DNA of 64,000 nt from 3-1-20CM-4-69-9 sp963833655 (GCA_963833655.1 CAWHYL010000004.1:806001-870000); one strand, 5' to 3'. Shown: positions 42,885 through 50,406, counted from the first letter of the stretch. Program-made: numbers and translations. Notes: a model not told the origin generated them from the letters alone.

Positions 42885-43418
42885 GCCGGGCGACGCCCAA
42901 GGGGGCGCTATCCGCGCCCGTCCTTCATGGACGGGGCCGCGGCCGCCAGGGGCACCCGCAGCACGCGACTGCCGTCAGTCCTCGCGTTGCGTCCGTGGCC
43001 GCAAGCCCCGCACTCGAAACTCTTGTCACGAGGCCGTTCGAGTTCCACTGGTCAACAGTCTGGTTCCGCGTCCGAGCAACGGGATTCAGGGGATGCCCGT
43101 GTTGGAACCGCTGGACTCTCGCTCAGGATGGGCCGCCACCCCTCCGACAGTCCGGCGGTTCCGTTCCTCTATGGGTCGGCGCGCGCGAGCACACACTCTG
43201 GCCGCAGGTTGCGCACCCGCGCGACGCCTTCGGGAACGCTAGATACGGGCGCCGACCGGAGCAATGGGCCGAATGGCCTATCTGCGATCCGCCCGGACCT
43301 TGCGGATCGGCGGCTTGCTCCTACGCGCGCTCACGATCGGTGCGGCCTGTCACCACCGGGCAACGAAGACGGTGGAGGCGGCGTGCGGCTTCCGCCCCCA
43401 CCACGACGCGGCTGATCG
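42885..43418. other. Gene-poor stretch
   Basis: 534 bp without a convincing gene. Several overlapping frames stay open because of the GC content. The one ending around 43650 on the plus strand has Trp/Cys-rich composition (CPCWNRW, ICDPPGPCG) and could be a decayed coding remnant. No RNA or repeat is seen. Confidence 0.5.
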
Positions 43419-43688
43419 CTACCCGTTACAGAACAACAGCTGGAGGTCGCGCACCGACGAGACGCCGGCTTGCGGCCCGAAGATCTGGAGCCAGAGCGCG
43501 ATTGCCCCCGGCGCAGGCGCGAACGCCACCTTGTCCTCGTGGGCCCACGGCCAGGTCGACGCGATCCCCGCCACGATCTGCCCGTAGCAAACGTTGCTCG
43601 GACCCATCGCGGCACGAGCCGTACCAGCTGACGCGGCTCCGACAACGAGTATGAGCACGGCAACCGTCGTCACAACGGCCTTTCGCAT
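43419..43688 (-). CDS. Small secreted protein
   Basis: 89 residues. A clear signal peptide (MRKAVVTTVAVLILVVGAAS, then AGTARA) leaves about 62 mature residues with two Cys (SNVCYG near the start and LLFCNG at the end), probably one disulfide. GAGGGGAGC precedes the ATG at 43686-43688, which is well placed. No family recognised. It stands alone at the edge of the accessory region. Confidence 0.65.
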   Translation of the reverse strand: MRKAVVTTVAVLILVVGAASAGTARAAMGPSNVCYGQIVAGIASTWPWAHEDKVAFAPAPGAIALWLQIFGPQAGVSSVRDLQLLFCNG

Positions 43689-43803
43689 ATTCGCTCCCCT
43701 CGCGAATTGAACTGCCCTGCGATGACTCGACGCCGACGGCGACGAATCGCGTCCGCACCTCAAGGCTATTGTCCGACGGCCGTCGCCCCAGCGGCATCCG
43801 ACG

Positions 43804-44118
43804 ATGACCAGCCAGGGCACAGCTCACGCACGCTTCCAGCGAGCCATTCACAGCCGGCACGTTCGCAACGCGGAGATGGCCGCCCGCGAGATGGGCGGAC
43901 TCTCACTTGCCGACGCACTCTTGCTCTGCGAGCTGCTCGCGAGTGCCGACCCGCGCCGCTACGAGCGAGCCGCCCTGCGTTGGCTGCAACGCTTCATCGA
44001 CGAACGATTGCCGCCGCTCGCGGAGGTTGCTCTCGCCGCGTCGGCGCTCGCCGAACTTCGACATGGGAAGCGCAACGCCGGGGCCGAAACCTTGAAGCGC
44101 TTGCTCCGCTCTGGATAG
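43804..44118 (+). CDS. Small helical protein of unknown function
   Basis: 104 residues with normal codon bias (G/C at third positions). Predicted helices: RNAEMAAREMGGLSLADALLLCELLAS, RYERAALRWLQRFIDERLPP (each shown in parts), and AALAELRHGKRNAGAETLK-type ends. Hydrophilic, no signal peptide or metal motif. The length, bias and unbroken helical pattern support a real gene; it lies 90 nt from tRNA-Glu. Confidence 0.55.
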   Translation: MTSQGTAHARFQRAIHSRHVRNAEMAAREMGGLSLADALLLCELLASADPRRYERAALRWLQRFIDERLPPLAEVALAASALAELRHGKRNAGAETLKRLLRSG

Positions 44119-44208
44119 GTCGGAGCACTGCTCACCTGCAGCAGGAGCACCATCACAACTGCGAGTGCACCGATCGGCCCCGTCCGCCACCGGCCCTGGC
44201 GAAAGAAA

Positions 44209-44280
44209 GGCGCATACGGGATTCGAACCCGTGCCGCCGCCGTGAGAGGGCGGTGTCCTAGGCCACTAGACGAATGCGCC
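44209..44280 (-). tRNA. tRNA-Glu (CTC)
   Basis: Reading the minus strand gives a full cloverleaf: acceptor GGCGCAT/ATGCGCC, D arm CGTCTAGTGGCCTAGG, anticodon loop CCTCTCA within stem CCGCC/GGCGG, T arm ACGGGTTCGAATCCCGT. Anticodon CTC reads GAG. No CCA is encoded. On the minus strand TAGACT stands 9 nt upstream (44290-44295), a good -10 element. Confidence 0.95.
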
Positions 44281-44319
44281 GGGAGGTTCAGTCTAGCCTC
44301 GCCCGGGCACAACCGCCCC

Positions 44320-44553
44320 ATGCTGGGACGGTGGCAACGAAAGCGCGAAGAGCACCGCGCGAACAAGCAGCAAGGCGACGTCCAGGCGCTCGACCGCGAG
44401 GGAGACTCGCGTGGCGGCGTGCAGAGCAGCGAGTACCGAGCGGCGGATCCGCGCGACATCGTGGAGGACGGCGGCACCGTCATGGCCGGACCCGGCGGTG
44501 CGCCGCAGGAGGACACTTCGCCCGAAGAGCGCCGCGGGCAAGATCGAAGCTGA
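44320..44553 (+). CDS. Small hydrophilic protein, low complexity
   Basis: 77 residues from ATG 44320, highly charged and without hydrophobic segments (RWQRKREEHRANKQQGDVQA, later DPRDIVEDGGTV and APQEDTSPEERRG). Third codon positions are mostly G/C, unlike neighbouring non-coding sequence, so it is probably translated. It lies between two tRNA genes on opposite strands. The family is unknown and it is likely disordered. Confidence 0.4.
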   Translation: MLGRWQRKREEHRANKQQGDVQALDREGDSRGGVQSSEYRAADPRDIVEDGGTVMAGPGGAPQEDTSPEERRGQDRS

Positions 44554-44560
44554 GCCCGGC

Positions 44561-44566
44561 TACAAT
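44561..44566 (+). promoter_or_regulatory. -10 element of tRNA-Gln
   Basis: TACAAT lies 10 nt before the 5' end of tRNA-Gln, an almost consensus -10 box and rare in this GC-rich sequence. No confident -35 match is seen 16-18 nt upstream. Confidence 0.6.
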
Positions 44567-44576
44567 GCCGTCGCCC

Positions 44577-44647
44577 TGCGGGGTCGTCTAATGGTAGGAC
44601 GCCTGACTCTGGATCAGGTAGTCGGGGTTCGAGTCCCTGCCCCGCAG
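44577..44647 (+). tRNA. tRNA-Gln (CTG)
   Basis: Full cloverleaf: acceptor TGCGGGG/CCCCGCA with discriminator G, D arm GTCTAATGGTAGGAC, anticodon stem CCTGA/TCAGG with loop CTCTGGA (anticodon CTG), T arm GGGTTCGAGTCCC. No CCA encoded. The 3' 40 nt recur twice downstream, so this gene served as an integration site. It is followed at once by a strong terminator. Confidence 0.96.
44606..44645 (+). other. att core 1 (3' part of intact tRNA-Gln)
   Basis: This 40-bp segment, from the anticodon loop to the acceptor stem, is identical to 50284-50323 and differs at one base from the third copy within 56604-56647. A tRNA 3' half repeated downstream is the hallmark of site-specific integration by tyrosine recombinases. 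It would be the left boundary (attL) of the first element. Confidence 0.8.
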
Positions 44648-44651
44648 CCTC

Positions 44652-44678
44652 AGAAAGCCGCCGCTCAGGCGGCTTTCT
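44652..44678 (+). terminator. Intrinsic terminator of tRNA-Gln
   Basis: Perfect 11-bp stem AGAAAGCCGCC/GGCGGCTTTCT with loop GCTCA, followed by ATTTTC. Begins 5 nt after the tRNA. Confidence 0.9.
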
Positions 44679-45215
44679 ATTTTCAGGATGGAAACGCCGG
44701 GGCGGTGAAGGCAACGCGGAAGGCAACACGCCGGGAGCGCGAGCTCGCGCGCGAGCTCAGGGCAGCGGCGGCAGCGGTGTGACGGGCAGCTCCGTCTTGC
44801 CGTGCAGGCGCCGGCGCGTTCAGCCTTTGCGCCTCTTCCATGTCACGCAGTCGGGGCAAACCGGCTCGGCCGCGATGGTGAACGCGAAGGTCGGCCTGCC
44901 GCTCCGAGAGCGGATACTTAGACCGTGCCCACGGAACTGCACGAACGGCCGCGCGTTGATCGTCGCCGCAGGTGCCACCGGACTGAATATTCGCCGAGCG
45001 TTGTTGTAAGGATCTCGTGGACGTCGCGCTCGCCATGCCCCGTTTGGGGGATCAATTCCGCTCGACTCCTCTCCTTCGATGCTACAACGGATGAGCGGTG
45101 GCCGGACTCCGGTCGCCGGACTTAACTCGCTGCCTTCGAGACGGCGCTCTTTCGCCGGTCGACCCTTGTTTTCAGCTGAGTTGGATCAGGGTCATTGATC
45201 GACGAAAGGAACACT
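44679..45215. other. Sparse stretch between tRNA-Gln and LPFTG gene
   Basis: 537 bp with no firm gene. On the minus strand a short frame ending at 44820 encodes EPVCPDCVTWKRRKG, a C-x-x-C zinc-knuckle-like tail of about 40-50 residues with GTG starts at 44942 or 44978; this could be a small zinc-ribbon protein, but support is weak. Confidence 0.4.
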
Positions 45216-45872
45216 ATGAAGAAGTTTCTGTGGCTTGCGGCCCCGCTCGTGTTGGCATTGGGTGTCATCGCAGGCGGGATGACTGGGTTGGCCGCGTCGG
45301 CTGCGCCGCCGCCGGCACCCCCGGGCCAAGGCGACTGTTCGCATGGCAACACCGGCAAAGAGTGTAAGCCCGACCCGAGCACGAACGGGAAAGACTGCGA
45401 ACAGCACGGCAACAACGGCGTCGGTGGAGTGAACGAAGATCACTGCCTCGCGACAACTCCGGCGACCACGACCGTCGACACAACTACGAGCGTCGACACA
45501 ACCACGACCAACGCGACGACCACGACCGACGCGACGACCACGAATCAGGCGACAACGAATCAGACTACGTCTGCCACGACGACCACCAACAAGACGGAAA
45601 CGACCCCCGTCACCACGCCCACAACAACCGGCACGTCTACACTCGCCGGAAGCTCGAGCGGAGTGCTCTCAGCTTCAACTCCGACTGCTTCGAAGCCACA
45701 GCTCCAGAAGGAGCTCGCGAAGCAGGCCGCGAAGGTCGGCACGGGCCGGGTTTCACCCGAGCGCACGGCGTCCGGCGAACTGCCCTTCACCGGCTCTTCG
45801 ACCTGGATCATCGCCCTGTTCGGCTCGGCGCTGTTGGCAGTCGGCCTGGGTCTCCGGCGACTGACCGCCTAA
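45216..45872 (+). CDS. LPFTG-anchored Thr-rich surface protein
   Basis: 218 residues. Signal peptide MKKFLWLAAPLVLALGVIAG then cleavage near ASAAP. A short Cys-containing region (GDCSHGNTGKEC, DCEQHGNNGVG, EDHCLA) precedes about 80 residues rich in Thr, a likely glycosylated stalk. The end has LPFTGSSTWIIALFG, a hydrophobic helix and RRLTA: a complete sortase cell-wall sorting signal. RBS AAAGGA stands 5 nt before ATG 45216. No sortase gene is in the window. It is the first cargo gene of the tRNA-Gln island. Confidence 0.88.
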   Translation: MKKFLWLAAPLVLALGVIAGGMTGLAASAAPPPAPPGQGDCSHGNTGKECKPDPSTNGKDCEQHGNNGVGGVNEDHCLATTPATTTVDTTTSVDTTTTNATTTTDATTTNQATTNQTTSATTTTNKTETTPVTTPTTTGTSTLAGSSSGVLSASTPTASKPQLQKELAKQAAKVGTGRVSPERTASGELPFTGSSTWIIALFGSALLAVGLGLRRLTA

Positions 45873-45885
45873 GCGAGGGAAATGC

Positions 45886-45918
45886 TGATCGCGGCGGCTG
45901 GTCGAGCCGTCGCGATCA
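45886..45918 (+). terminator. Hairpin terminator after LPFTG gene
   Basis: 14-bp stem with one G-T pair (45886-45899 with 45905-45918), loop GGTCG, starting 13 nt after the stop. Also lies next to the end of the minus-strand remnant at 45920, so it may act in both directions. Confidence 0.7.
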
Positions 45919-45919
45919 A

Positions 45920-46087
45920 TCACGAAACGAGTGCTGGGGCTAGCCCTTCCTCAATTTGCAGATTGCAACATGCAGGAGACTCGATCTTCTCAACGCGTAC
46001 CCGCCCCTGCCACTCGGGCTCATCCATAAGGCAGTCCTCGAGCGCGCGCTGCGCGTCCTCGTCACACAGATAGACGCGTATTTCGCG
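45920..46087 (-). pseudogene. Remnant of small EDA/DEP-family gene (copy a)
   Basis: The frame encodes REIRVYLCDEDAQRALEDCL, MDEPEWQGRVRVEKIE and an unrelated tail. It matches the pattern REEDAxxALEDxxxDEPxW.G...VEPVEL of copies at 47257, 49039 and 49432. No start codon lies near the expected N terminus and the C-terminal ELDERD-S-x-N is lost, so it is probably decayed. Confidence 0.55.
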
Positions 46088-46202
46088 CTTAAGAGCGGCT
46101 TGCGCAAATGTGTTGATCGTTATAAGGGCGGATTGGCAGTAGGTTGGATGGGCGGGCGGATGCTCGCGAGTTACGGAGCGCCCGGGCCGCGGGTCAACTG
46201 CG

Positions 46203-46530
46203 TTGGAACCTCGCGACAACGGTCATACGCTCTATCTGGGTGGCGAGTTCTTCCGAATCAACGGTGTCCCCAGGCCAGGGCTGGCCGCAGTCAACACGAA
46301 GACGGGGACAATCACACGCTGGACACGACGGATCAGCTTTTCCTATTCCGCGTTTCGGATCGCCGTAGGGACAACCTCGGTCGCCGTCGCTTATGTGTTC
46401 GGTGGCGACGGCGGCGTAAAGGTGATAGACCGCGCAACCGGTCGCCGCGTCATCTGGCGACGCCCACTGCCGCAACTGCACCGCCGACGTCTCCATAGGC
46501 GGCGACCGCGTCGTCGTCAGCGGCTTGTAG
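46203..46530 (+). pseudogene. Frameshifted beta-propeller repeat protein fragment
   Basis: The first frame gives NGHTLYLGGEFFRINGVPRPG then LAAVNTKTGTITRW and VFGGDGGVKVIDRATGRRV, typical of PQQ/delta-60-like propeller blades (VYVGGxFxxINGxxRxxLAAVD). After about 46450 homology continues in the +1 frame as GDAHCRNCTADVSIGGDRVV, ending at TAG 46528-46530. One indel therefore separates two matching halves. Both ends of the parent gene are missing. The parent would have been a large secreted protein. Confidence 0.6.
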
Positions 46531-46713
46531 ACGATCGTCAGCACGTACCGCGCGAGGTCTGGGCCGCGACGCCGCGCGTTCTCCCACGCGCACTTTCTGG
46601 CAAGCGGTGCCGGATGCGCGCGCACACACACATACACCGAATTTCTCTTGACGCCGACGCGTGCTGCTGACAAACTAATCGACCTCGTTTCACGTCGAGC
46701 GAAAGGAGGTCAG

Positions 46714-46803
46714 GTGAAGATGATGCTTCAGATGAGGCACACGCTTCCGCAGTTTGTTACGGCCTGGTCTTTCGGTCTCGGCGTAGACATCGTCTGCGCG
46801 TAG
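46714..46803 (+). CDS. Short ORF with strong Shine-Dalgarno site (1 of 3)
   Basis: 29 residues from GTG 46714, or 27 from ATG 46720: MMLQMRHTLPQFVTAWSFGL then GVDIVCA. The site AAAGGAGG at 46702-46709 is a near-perfect ribosome-binding sequence. Mildly hydrophobic, with one C-terminal Cys. It could be a leader peptide or a small functional peptide. It opens a series of three short ORFs in 400 bp. Confidence 0.4.
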   Translation: MKMMLQMRHTLPQFVTAWSFGLGVDIVCA

Positions 46804-46893
46804 GGCCGTAGGTCCACGTCGCCATCGTTGGCTCCGCACGGAGCCGAACATCGTGCGTCCGACAGGCGCGACAACCGACAGAAAGGAGCTGGA

Positions 46894-46995
46894 GTGTTTG
46901 ACCTGGTCCCGTGTTCTTGCGACTGGTCACACATGACGCTCCCGCAAGGGAGGACAGATGTACGACTACTACCGATATTGCTTCGAGGCCCGTGA
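46894..46995 (+). CDS. Short ORF with strong Shine-Dalgarno site (2 of 3)
   Basis: 33 residues from GTG 46894, preceded by AAAGGAG with 6-nt spacing: begins MFDLVPCSCDWSHMTLPQGR and ends LLPILLRGP. A C-x-C pair is present. It overlaps the start of the next ORF in another frame, suggesting translational coupling in the manner of a leader. No family recognised. Confidence 0.35.
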   Translation: MFDLVPCSCDWSHMTLPQGRTDVRLLPILLRGP

Positions 46996-47125
46996 GCGCA
47001 CTCGCACGCGTGAGCGGGAAGCCGAGGCCGAACGGACGCCCCGTGGCCGCGGGCGCAGGGGGCGCGCCCGCCGCCGGCGCGCGATTCTGACAGCGCGACT
47101 GGCCCGCCTGCGGACGACCAACTAG
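46958..47125 (+). CDS. Small Arg-rich protein (3 of 3)
   Basis: 55 residues from ATG 46958, which is preceded by GGAGG at 4-nt spacing. It starts MYDYYRYCFEARERTRTRER and becomes extremely basic (RGRGRRGRARRRRAILTARL). Such composition suggests nucleic-acid binding. The aromatic N terminus MYDYYRYC is distinctive. It is followed by 130 nt with no gene before the remnant at 47257. Confidence 0.45.
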   Translation: MYDYYRYCFEARERTRTREREAEAERTPRGRGRRGRARRRRAILTARLARLRTTN

Positions 47126-47256
47126 GCGCTCACAAGCGGGGGTCGGGAGACCGGCCCCCGCTGGCAAACCGCAGGCAGGCGGCGCCGCTCGACCCTGACT
47201 CCAGCGGCGCGTCAGTTCGTCGAGGCGGCCTATACCCACGAGGGTCCCCGGGCTTG

Positions 47257-47380
47257 TTCGGCGAGGCGTTGCGGTCATCGAGTTCGACCGACGCGACATA
47301 GAACAGGCCGGGCCGAATCGGGCTCATCGCTGAGGATGGCTTCGAGCGCGCGGTGCGCATCCTCTTCACGCAAACAAGAG
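47257..47380 (-). pseudogene. Remnant of small EDA/DEP-family gene (copy b)
   Basis: One frame reads SCLREEDAHRALEAILSDEP and the other, after an indel, LFYVASVELDDRNASPN. Together they rebuild the family pattern REEDA-x-x-ALE-x-x-x-x-DEP ... V-x-x-VELD-x-R-x-x-S-x-N. No start is visible and the stop is lost. It directly follows the truncated DUF4238-like gene. Confidence 0.6.
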
Positions 47381-47767
47381 GTCGCTTCCTTCCGTCCACC
47401 GTTCACGCGCGCCTAGGTGCGTTCGAGCCCCGCGCCACCGCGGCCCTCGTACCAATTGCATACCGAGAAACTCCGCCAGCATCACTTTGTCCTGGTCGGC
47501 GAGCGGCCACCGGTCGGAGATCTGTCGCAACAGCGATGGCACAACCCTGTCGATGTGCTCCAGCGACCACTCGATGTCGTGGATCGGCGTGCCATCCGGA
47601 CGATGCCGCAGGTAGATGTCGTTGAGTACACCGGCCTTGCTGACCGGCACATCACGGCGTGAGCCCGGTTCGCGCACTAGATGCATCGAGATGATCTCGT
47701 TGCGCGCGAAGCCACGCAGGTAGCCGCGGCTGACGACATGCGACCGACGGACGGGCTTGTAGTTCAC
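47366..47767 (-). pseudogene. Truncated DUF4238-like gene
   Basis: 133 residues from GTG 47765-47767. The N-terminal pattern SHVVSRGYLRGFARN and the helix LADQDKVMLAEFLGMQLVRGP match the start of DUF4238 proteins (H-x-V-P-x-x-Y-L-x-x-F ... LQ-x-x-R-T-P). These are normally about 250-300 residues, so half is missing. The last 15 residues (GARTHLGARERWTEGS) are unrelated and read into the EDA/DEP remnant, implying a deletion fusion. Confidence 0.55.
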
Positions 47768-47894
47768 ACCATTGAGCCTAGGAGCCGCTCCGGCGGTGCC
47801 TCGTCGTCGATGATGTTCGTCCCGCGCCGGGCCAACTGCATACGAGGTCGGATCGCAGCGCGCTTGGCGGCGTGCCCGCGCGTAGAGCCCGTGC

Positions 47895-48866
47895 TTACCG
47901 TCGGATAACGACCGGCGTACCGAGCGGCACGACGCGCATCAGCCAGCGCAGGTCGCCGTCGCGTGCGTGCACGCAACCCCCGGAGACGGCTCTGCCGAAG
48001 TCGCTCGCCGACAGCGTGCCGTGTATGGCGATCCGGTCACCGCCGCTCCAGCCCGGCGGCAGGTTCGTCTGGATCGCCGACAGCGCAAGGATGCAGCAGC
48101 CATACGCCGAGCTGAAGGTGGCGCCGGCGAGCTTGTCGGTGACCGCGAACCGGCCGGTGGGAGTCGGCGAGTCGGACGCGCCGACGCCGACGCTCGTCCG
48201 GCGCAGCAACGTGTCGCCGCGGCGTACGATGAGCGTGCGCTGGGAGAGGTCCACGTCGAGCTCGAGCGGGGTGCGCGAGTAGCGAAGCCCGCCCGCGTTC
48301 GCGTCGACCCAGACGACGCGGTTCCGGCCGACGCCGGGTTCGGTCACGGCCAGCCAGCGCCCGCGGCGCGTTGCAACCACGCCTAGCGAGCGGCGCGAGC
48401 CGAACCGCGTCAGCGGGCCGACCCTCGCGACGACCGGGCCGAAAGGTCGCGTGTGCAGCGCGACGAGGCCGCCCGCGCGGACCTGGGCGATCACGTGCCT
48501 CTCCGGCTGCCGGGAGGCGCCAGGCTCGCCCGAATGGCCGAGTCTCGCCATCTCCAGGGAATGCTCGCGAGCAGCCGCAGCGAGTCCTGAGGCAACCCGC
48601 AGCGGCAGCAGCCCATGCTGTCGACGAACAGCGTTTAGCCGCTCCATGCCCGATCGCCGCAATGGGCGCACCCCGGGTGGCCGCTCGGACGACGTGCCCG
48701 CCGCCGGCGCTGCAACGGCGCAGCACGCCAACCCAAGCGCGACGACAACGCTCGCGACAATGGCCGTCGGACGCCATCCCCGGCCTGAGGGGGCCGCCAG
48801 CTTTCCCCTGAACTGGCGCGCGTCCGCAGCAACGATCTGAGGCCGCAGGTCGGGCATTGGCCCCAC
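47895..48866 (-). CDS. CAP-fragment/L,D-transpeptidase (YkuD) chimera
   Basis: 323 residues. A transmembrane or signal helix lies at residues 33-55 (TAIVASVVVALGLACCAVAA). Next comes MERLNAVRRQHGLLPLRV then AAAAREHSLEMARLGHS, the first third of a CAP/SCP domain, which stops abruptly. From residue 165 onward an SH3-like segment (RGRWLAVTEPGVGRNRVVWV) leads to a YkuD domain: DSPTPTGRFAVTDK, AIHGT, and catalytic SGGCVHARDGDLRWL with the Cys. It should crosslink peptidoglycan outside the membrane. SGGCVHA departs from the usual SxGCVR. The partial CAP domain suggests a deletion-made fusion. Confidence 0.8.
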   Translation of the reverse strand: MGPMPDLRPQIVAADARQFRGKLAAPSGRGWRPTAIVASVVVALGLACCAVAAPAAGTSSERPPGVRPLRRSGMERLNAVRRQHGLLPLRVASGLAAAAREHSLEMARLGHSGEPGASRQPERHVIAQVRAGGLVALHTRPFGPVVARVGPLTRFGSRRSLGVVATRRGRWLAVTEPGVGRNRVVWVDANAGGLRYSRTPLELDVDLSQRTLIVRRGDTLLRRTSVGVGASDSPTPTGRFAVTDKLAGATFSSAYGCCILALSAIQTNLPPGWSGGDRIAIHGTLSASDFGRAVSGGCVHARDGDLRWLMRVVPLGTPVVIRR

Positions 48867-49431
48867 CGCCTCTGGTCGTGCTTGCGCGCGAAGCTACCAG
48901 GTTGGCGTACTGAAGACAACATCGTGAAAGGGCTACTTCAACGGTGTAGAGGAGGGACTGGTTAAGCCAGGACAACTCCCCCACGTCGAGCTTTGCGCTC
49001 GCCCAGGGTCACCCGGTGGCCTTGCTCTCCCCGGGGGCTCAGTTTCCCGACACATCTCGCTCGTCGAGCTCGACAGGTTCCACGCTGAGCAGGCCAGTCC
49101 AGACGCTTGCTCCGCCGCGCGGCTGACGCCTGTCGACGCATGAGCGGTCCGCAAGTTTGCTGGGTACTCAGACTCTGGTTCTAAGGCTGCGCCCGTTGTG
49201 TCTGCGGCGGAGCCCGGGTTCGCCCTACTCCCCGAGGGCCCGGTGTCCGCGCGGACGCAGCCCTCCCAGCGGCCCGACTAACGCAACACCCGGAGGCGCG
49301 ACCCGTGCCGCAAGTCTTTCCCTGTAAACGCGTCTCATCCGCAGGGGAGCCCGACGTCTTGACGGTTAGTGGCCGCAGCTAACTGTCGGGATCTGGCCGT
49401 TCGGGCTCCCCTTACGCAGCCCTTTCCGGCA
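48867..49431. other. Gene-poor stretch with one gene remnant
   Basis: 565 bp. Apart from the copy c remnant at 49039-49116, I see no gene, RNA or repeat. Composition and short overlapping frames look like decayed sequence. Confidence 0.5.
49039..49116 (-). pseudogene. Remnant of small EDA/DEP-family gene (copy c)
   Basis: Only the C-terminal part is left: GASVWTGLLSVEPVELDERD then VSGN and stop. It matches copy d almost residue for residue over VEPVELDERD-S-x-N. The REEDA half is absent. Confidence 0.55.
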
Positions 49432-49604
49432 CTAGTTCGGCGACAGGTCCCGCTCGTCGAGCTCCACCGGCTCGACGCTCGCGTGCCAGCCCAACCAGGC
49501 TCGTCCCGGAACGCATCCTCGAGTGCTGCCTCCGCGTCCTCCTCCCGGAGGAACAGGTCGATTGCCTCAGAGTCGCCGAGCTCGAGGAGTGCGTAGCCAC
49601 GCAT
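49432..49604 (-). pseudogene. Small EDA/DEP-family gene with one frameshift (copy d)
   Basis: The best preserved copy: start MRGYALLELGDSEAIDLFLR, then EEDAEAALEDAFRDEPGWAG; after about 49495 the frame changes and continues ASVEPVELDERDLSPN with TAG at 49432-49434. The span of 173 nt is one short of 58 codons, consistent with one lost base. Restored length is about 57 residues. The family is unknown to me; the pattern is acidic with a predicted beta-alpha fold. Confidence 0.65.
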
Positions 49605-49721
49605 GAACCGGAGCGTATTGCGGTCCGGTCGCCGTGGCTATTGTCCAAAGCGGCCGGCGCCTCTGCGGCAGCCGACTATGACCACGCCCCGGGGCCCGAG
49701 TGGGCGGACGGCCTCATGTGA

Positions 49722-49943
49722 CTACTCGTCGAGTTCGGGTAAGTCGAGCGCGATCGTTCCACCTGGCGCGAACGGCCGAGGCCTTACTGGCTCGCGGACG
49801 AACGAATCCGGTGGGGGATCTTCGAGAAAGAAGTCGCCGCAACGCCGTCGAGATCGTCTAGCGCGCAGCAGCGCGACCCATCGCTTTAGGAGGCTTGGCT
49901 TCGGGCCGCCGATCGTGACTGGCGAACGCGCACCCCAAACCAT
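49722..49943 (-). CDS. Small hypothetical protein
   Basis: 73 residues from ATG 49943: a basic helix (LLKRWVALLRARRSRRRCGD) followed by FFLEDPPPDSFVREPVRPRP and an acidic end LDLPELDE. The switch from basic to acidic and the Pro-rich middle look deliberate rather than random. No family recognised and no clear RBS. Confidence 0.35.
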   Translation of the reverse strand: MVWGARSPVTIGGPKPSLLKRWVALLRARRSRRRCGDFFLEDPPPDSFVREPVRPRPFAPGGTIALDLPELDE

Positions 49944-50283
49944 AAGCAGAGGATAGACGCGGGAGCCTGACTCTCTGGCGCCGAGATGAGTTCGTCCCCC
50001 GCGGCGGCCTTACCGCTCCGCACGCGTGCAAATCGCGACTGTCACTGCTGCACCCCGTGCGCTTCCGACACTTCGCGAATCGCCCGCGGCAGTCACGGCC
50101 GATGAGGGACCGAGGAGCGTCGGCCGTGCCGATCGTTTGGGCACAACTTCGCATTCTCTGCCCAAAACCCGCCGAATCGACCGCAAATCACAGGAATCGG
50201 AGAGCGCAGTCACGACGACAGAGAAAGGCCGAACCCGCGTTCCTCGACGGGTTCCGGGCCTCTGAGCAGGTATCTACATCCGT
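49944..50283. other. No gene seen before att core 2
   Basis: 340 bp upstream of the second tRNA-Gln fragment. Short open frames on both strands lack coding bias; no terminator or repeat. Confidence 0.5.
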
Positions 50284-50323
50284 ACTCTGGATCAGGTAGT
50301 CGGGGTTCGAGTCCCTGCCCCGC
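50284..50323 (+). other. att core 2 (tRNA-Gln 3' fragment)
   Basis: Forty bases identical to 44606-44645. The upstream half of a tRNA is missing, so this is not a gene. It is the junction between the first and second islands: right end of one and left end of the next. A hairpin terminator follows, as after the true tRNA. Confidence 0.8.
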
Positions 50324-50331
50324 TGCTAACA

Positions 50332-50356
50332 GAAACCCCCGCTGATACGGGGTTTC
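50332..50356 (+). terminator. Hairpin following att core 2
   Basis: Stem GAAACCCC/GGGGTTTC (50332-50339 with 50349-50356) followed by GTCGTTT. Position relative to the tRNA fragment equals that of the tRNA-Gln terminator, but the sequence differs. Confidence 0.8.
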
Positions 50357-50406
50357 GTCGTTTCAGGGCTTTCGTAAGCAGCGGGTTCTGCTAACGGATT
50401 GCAAAC

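Noticed and set aside
42885..43418. Overlapping open frames in three plus-strand frames
   Set aside because: No start with RBS, no consistent codon bias, odd composition. Treated as non-coding or decayed.
44820..44978. Minus-strand CPDC-containing mini-ORF
   Set aside because: Only one C-x-x-C pair, uncertain start and no RBS. Mentioned as a possibility but not called.
50284..50323. Possible second and third tRNA-Gln genes (also 56604-56647)
   Set aside because: Only the anticodon loop to acceptor 3' strand is present; D arm and 5' acceptor strand are missing, so they cannot fold as tRNA.
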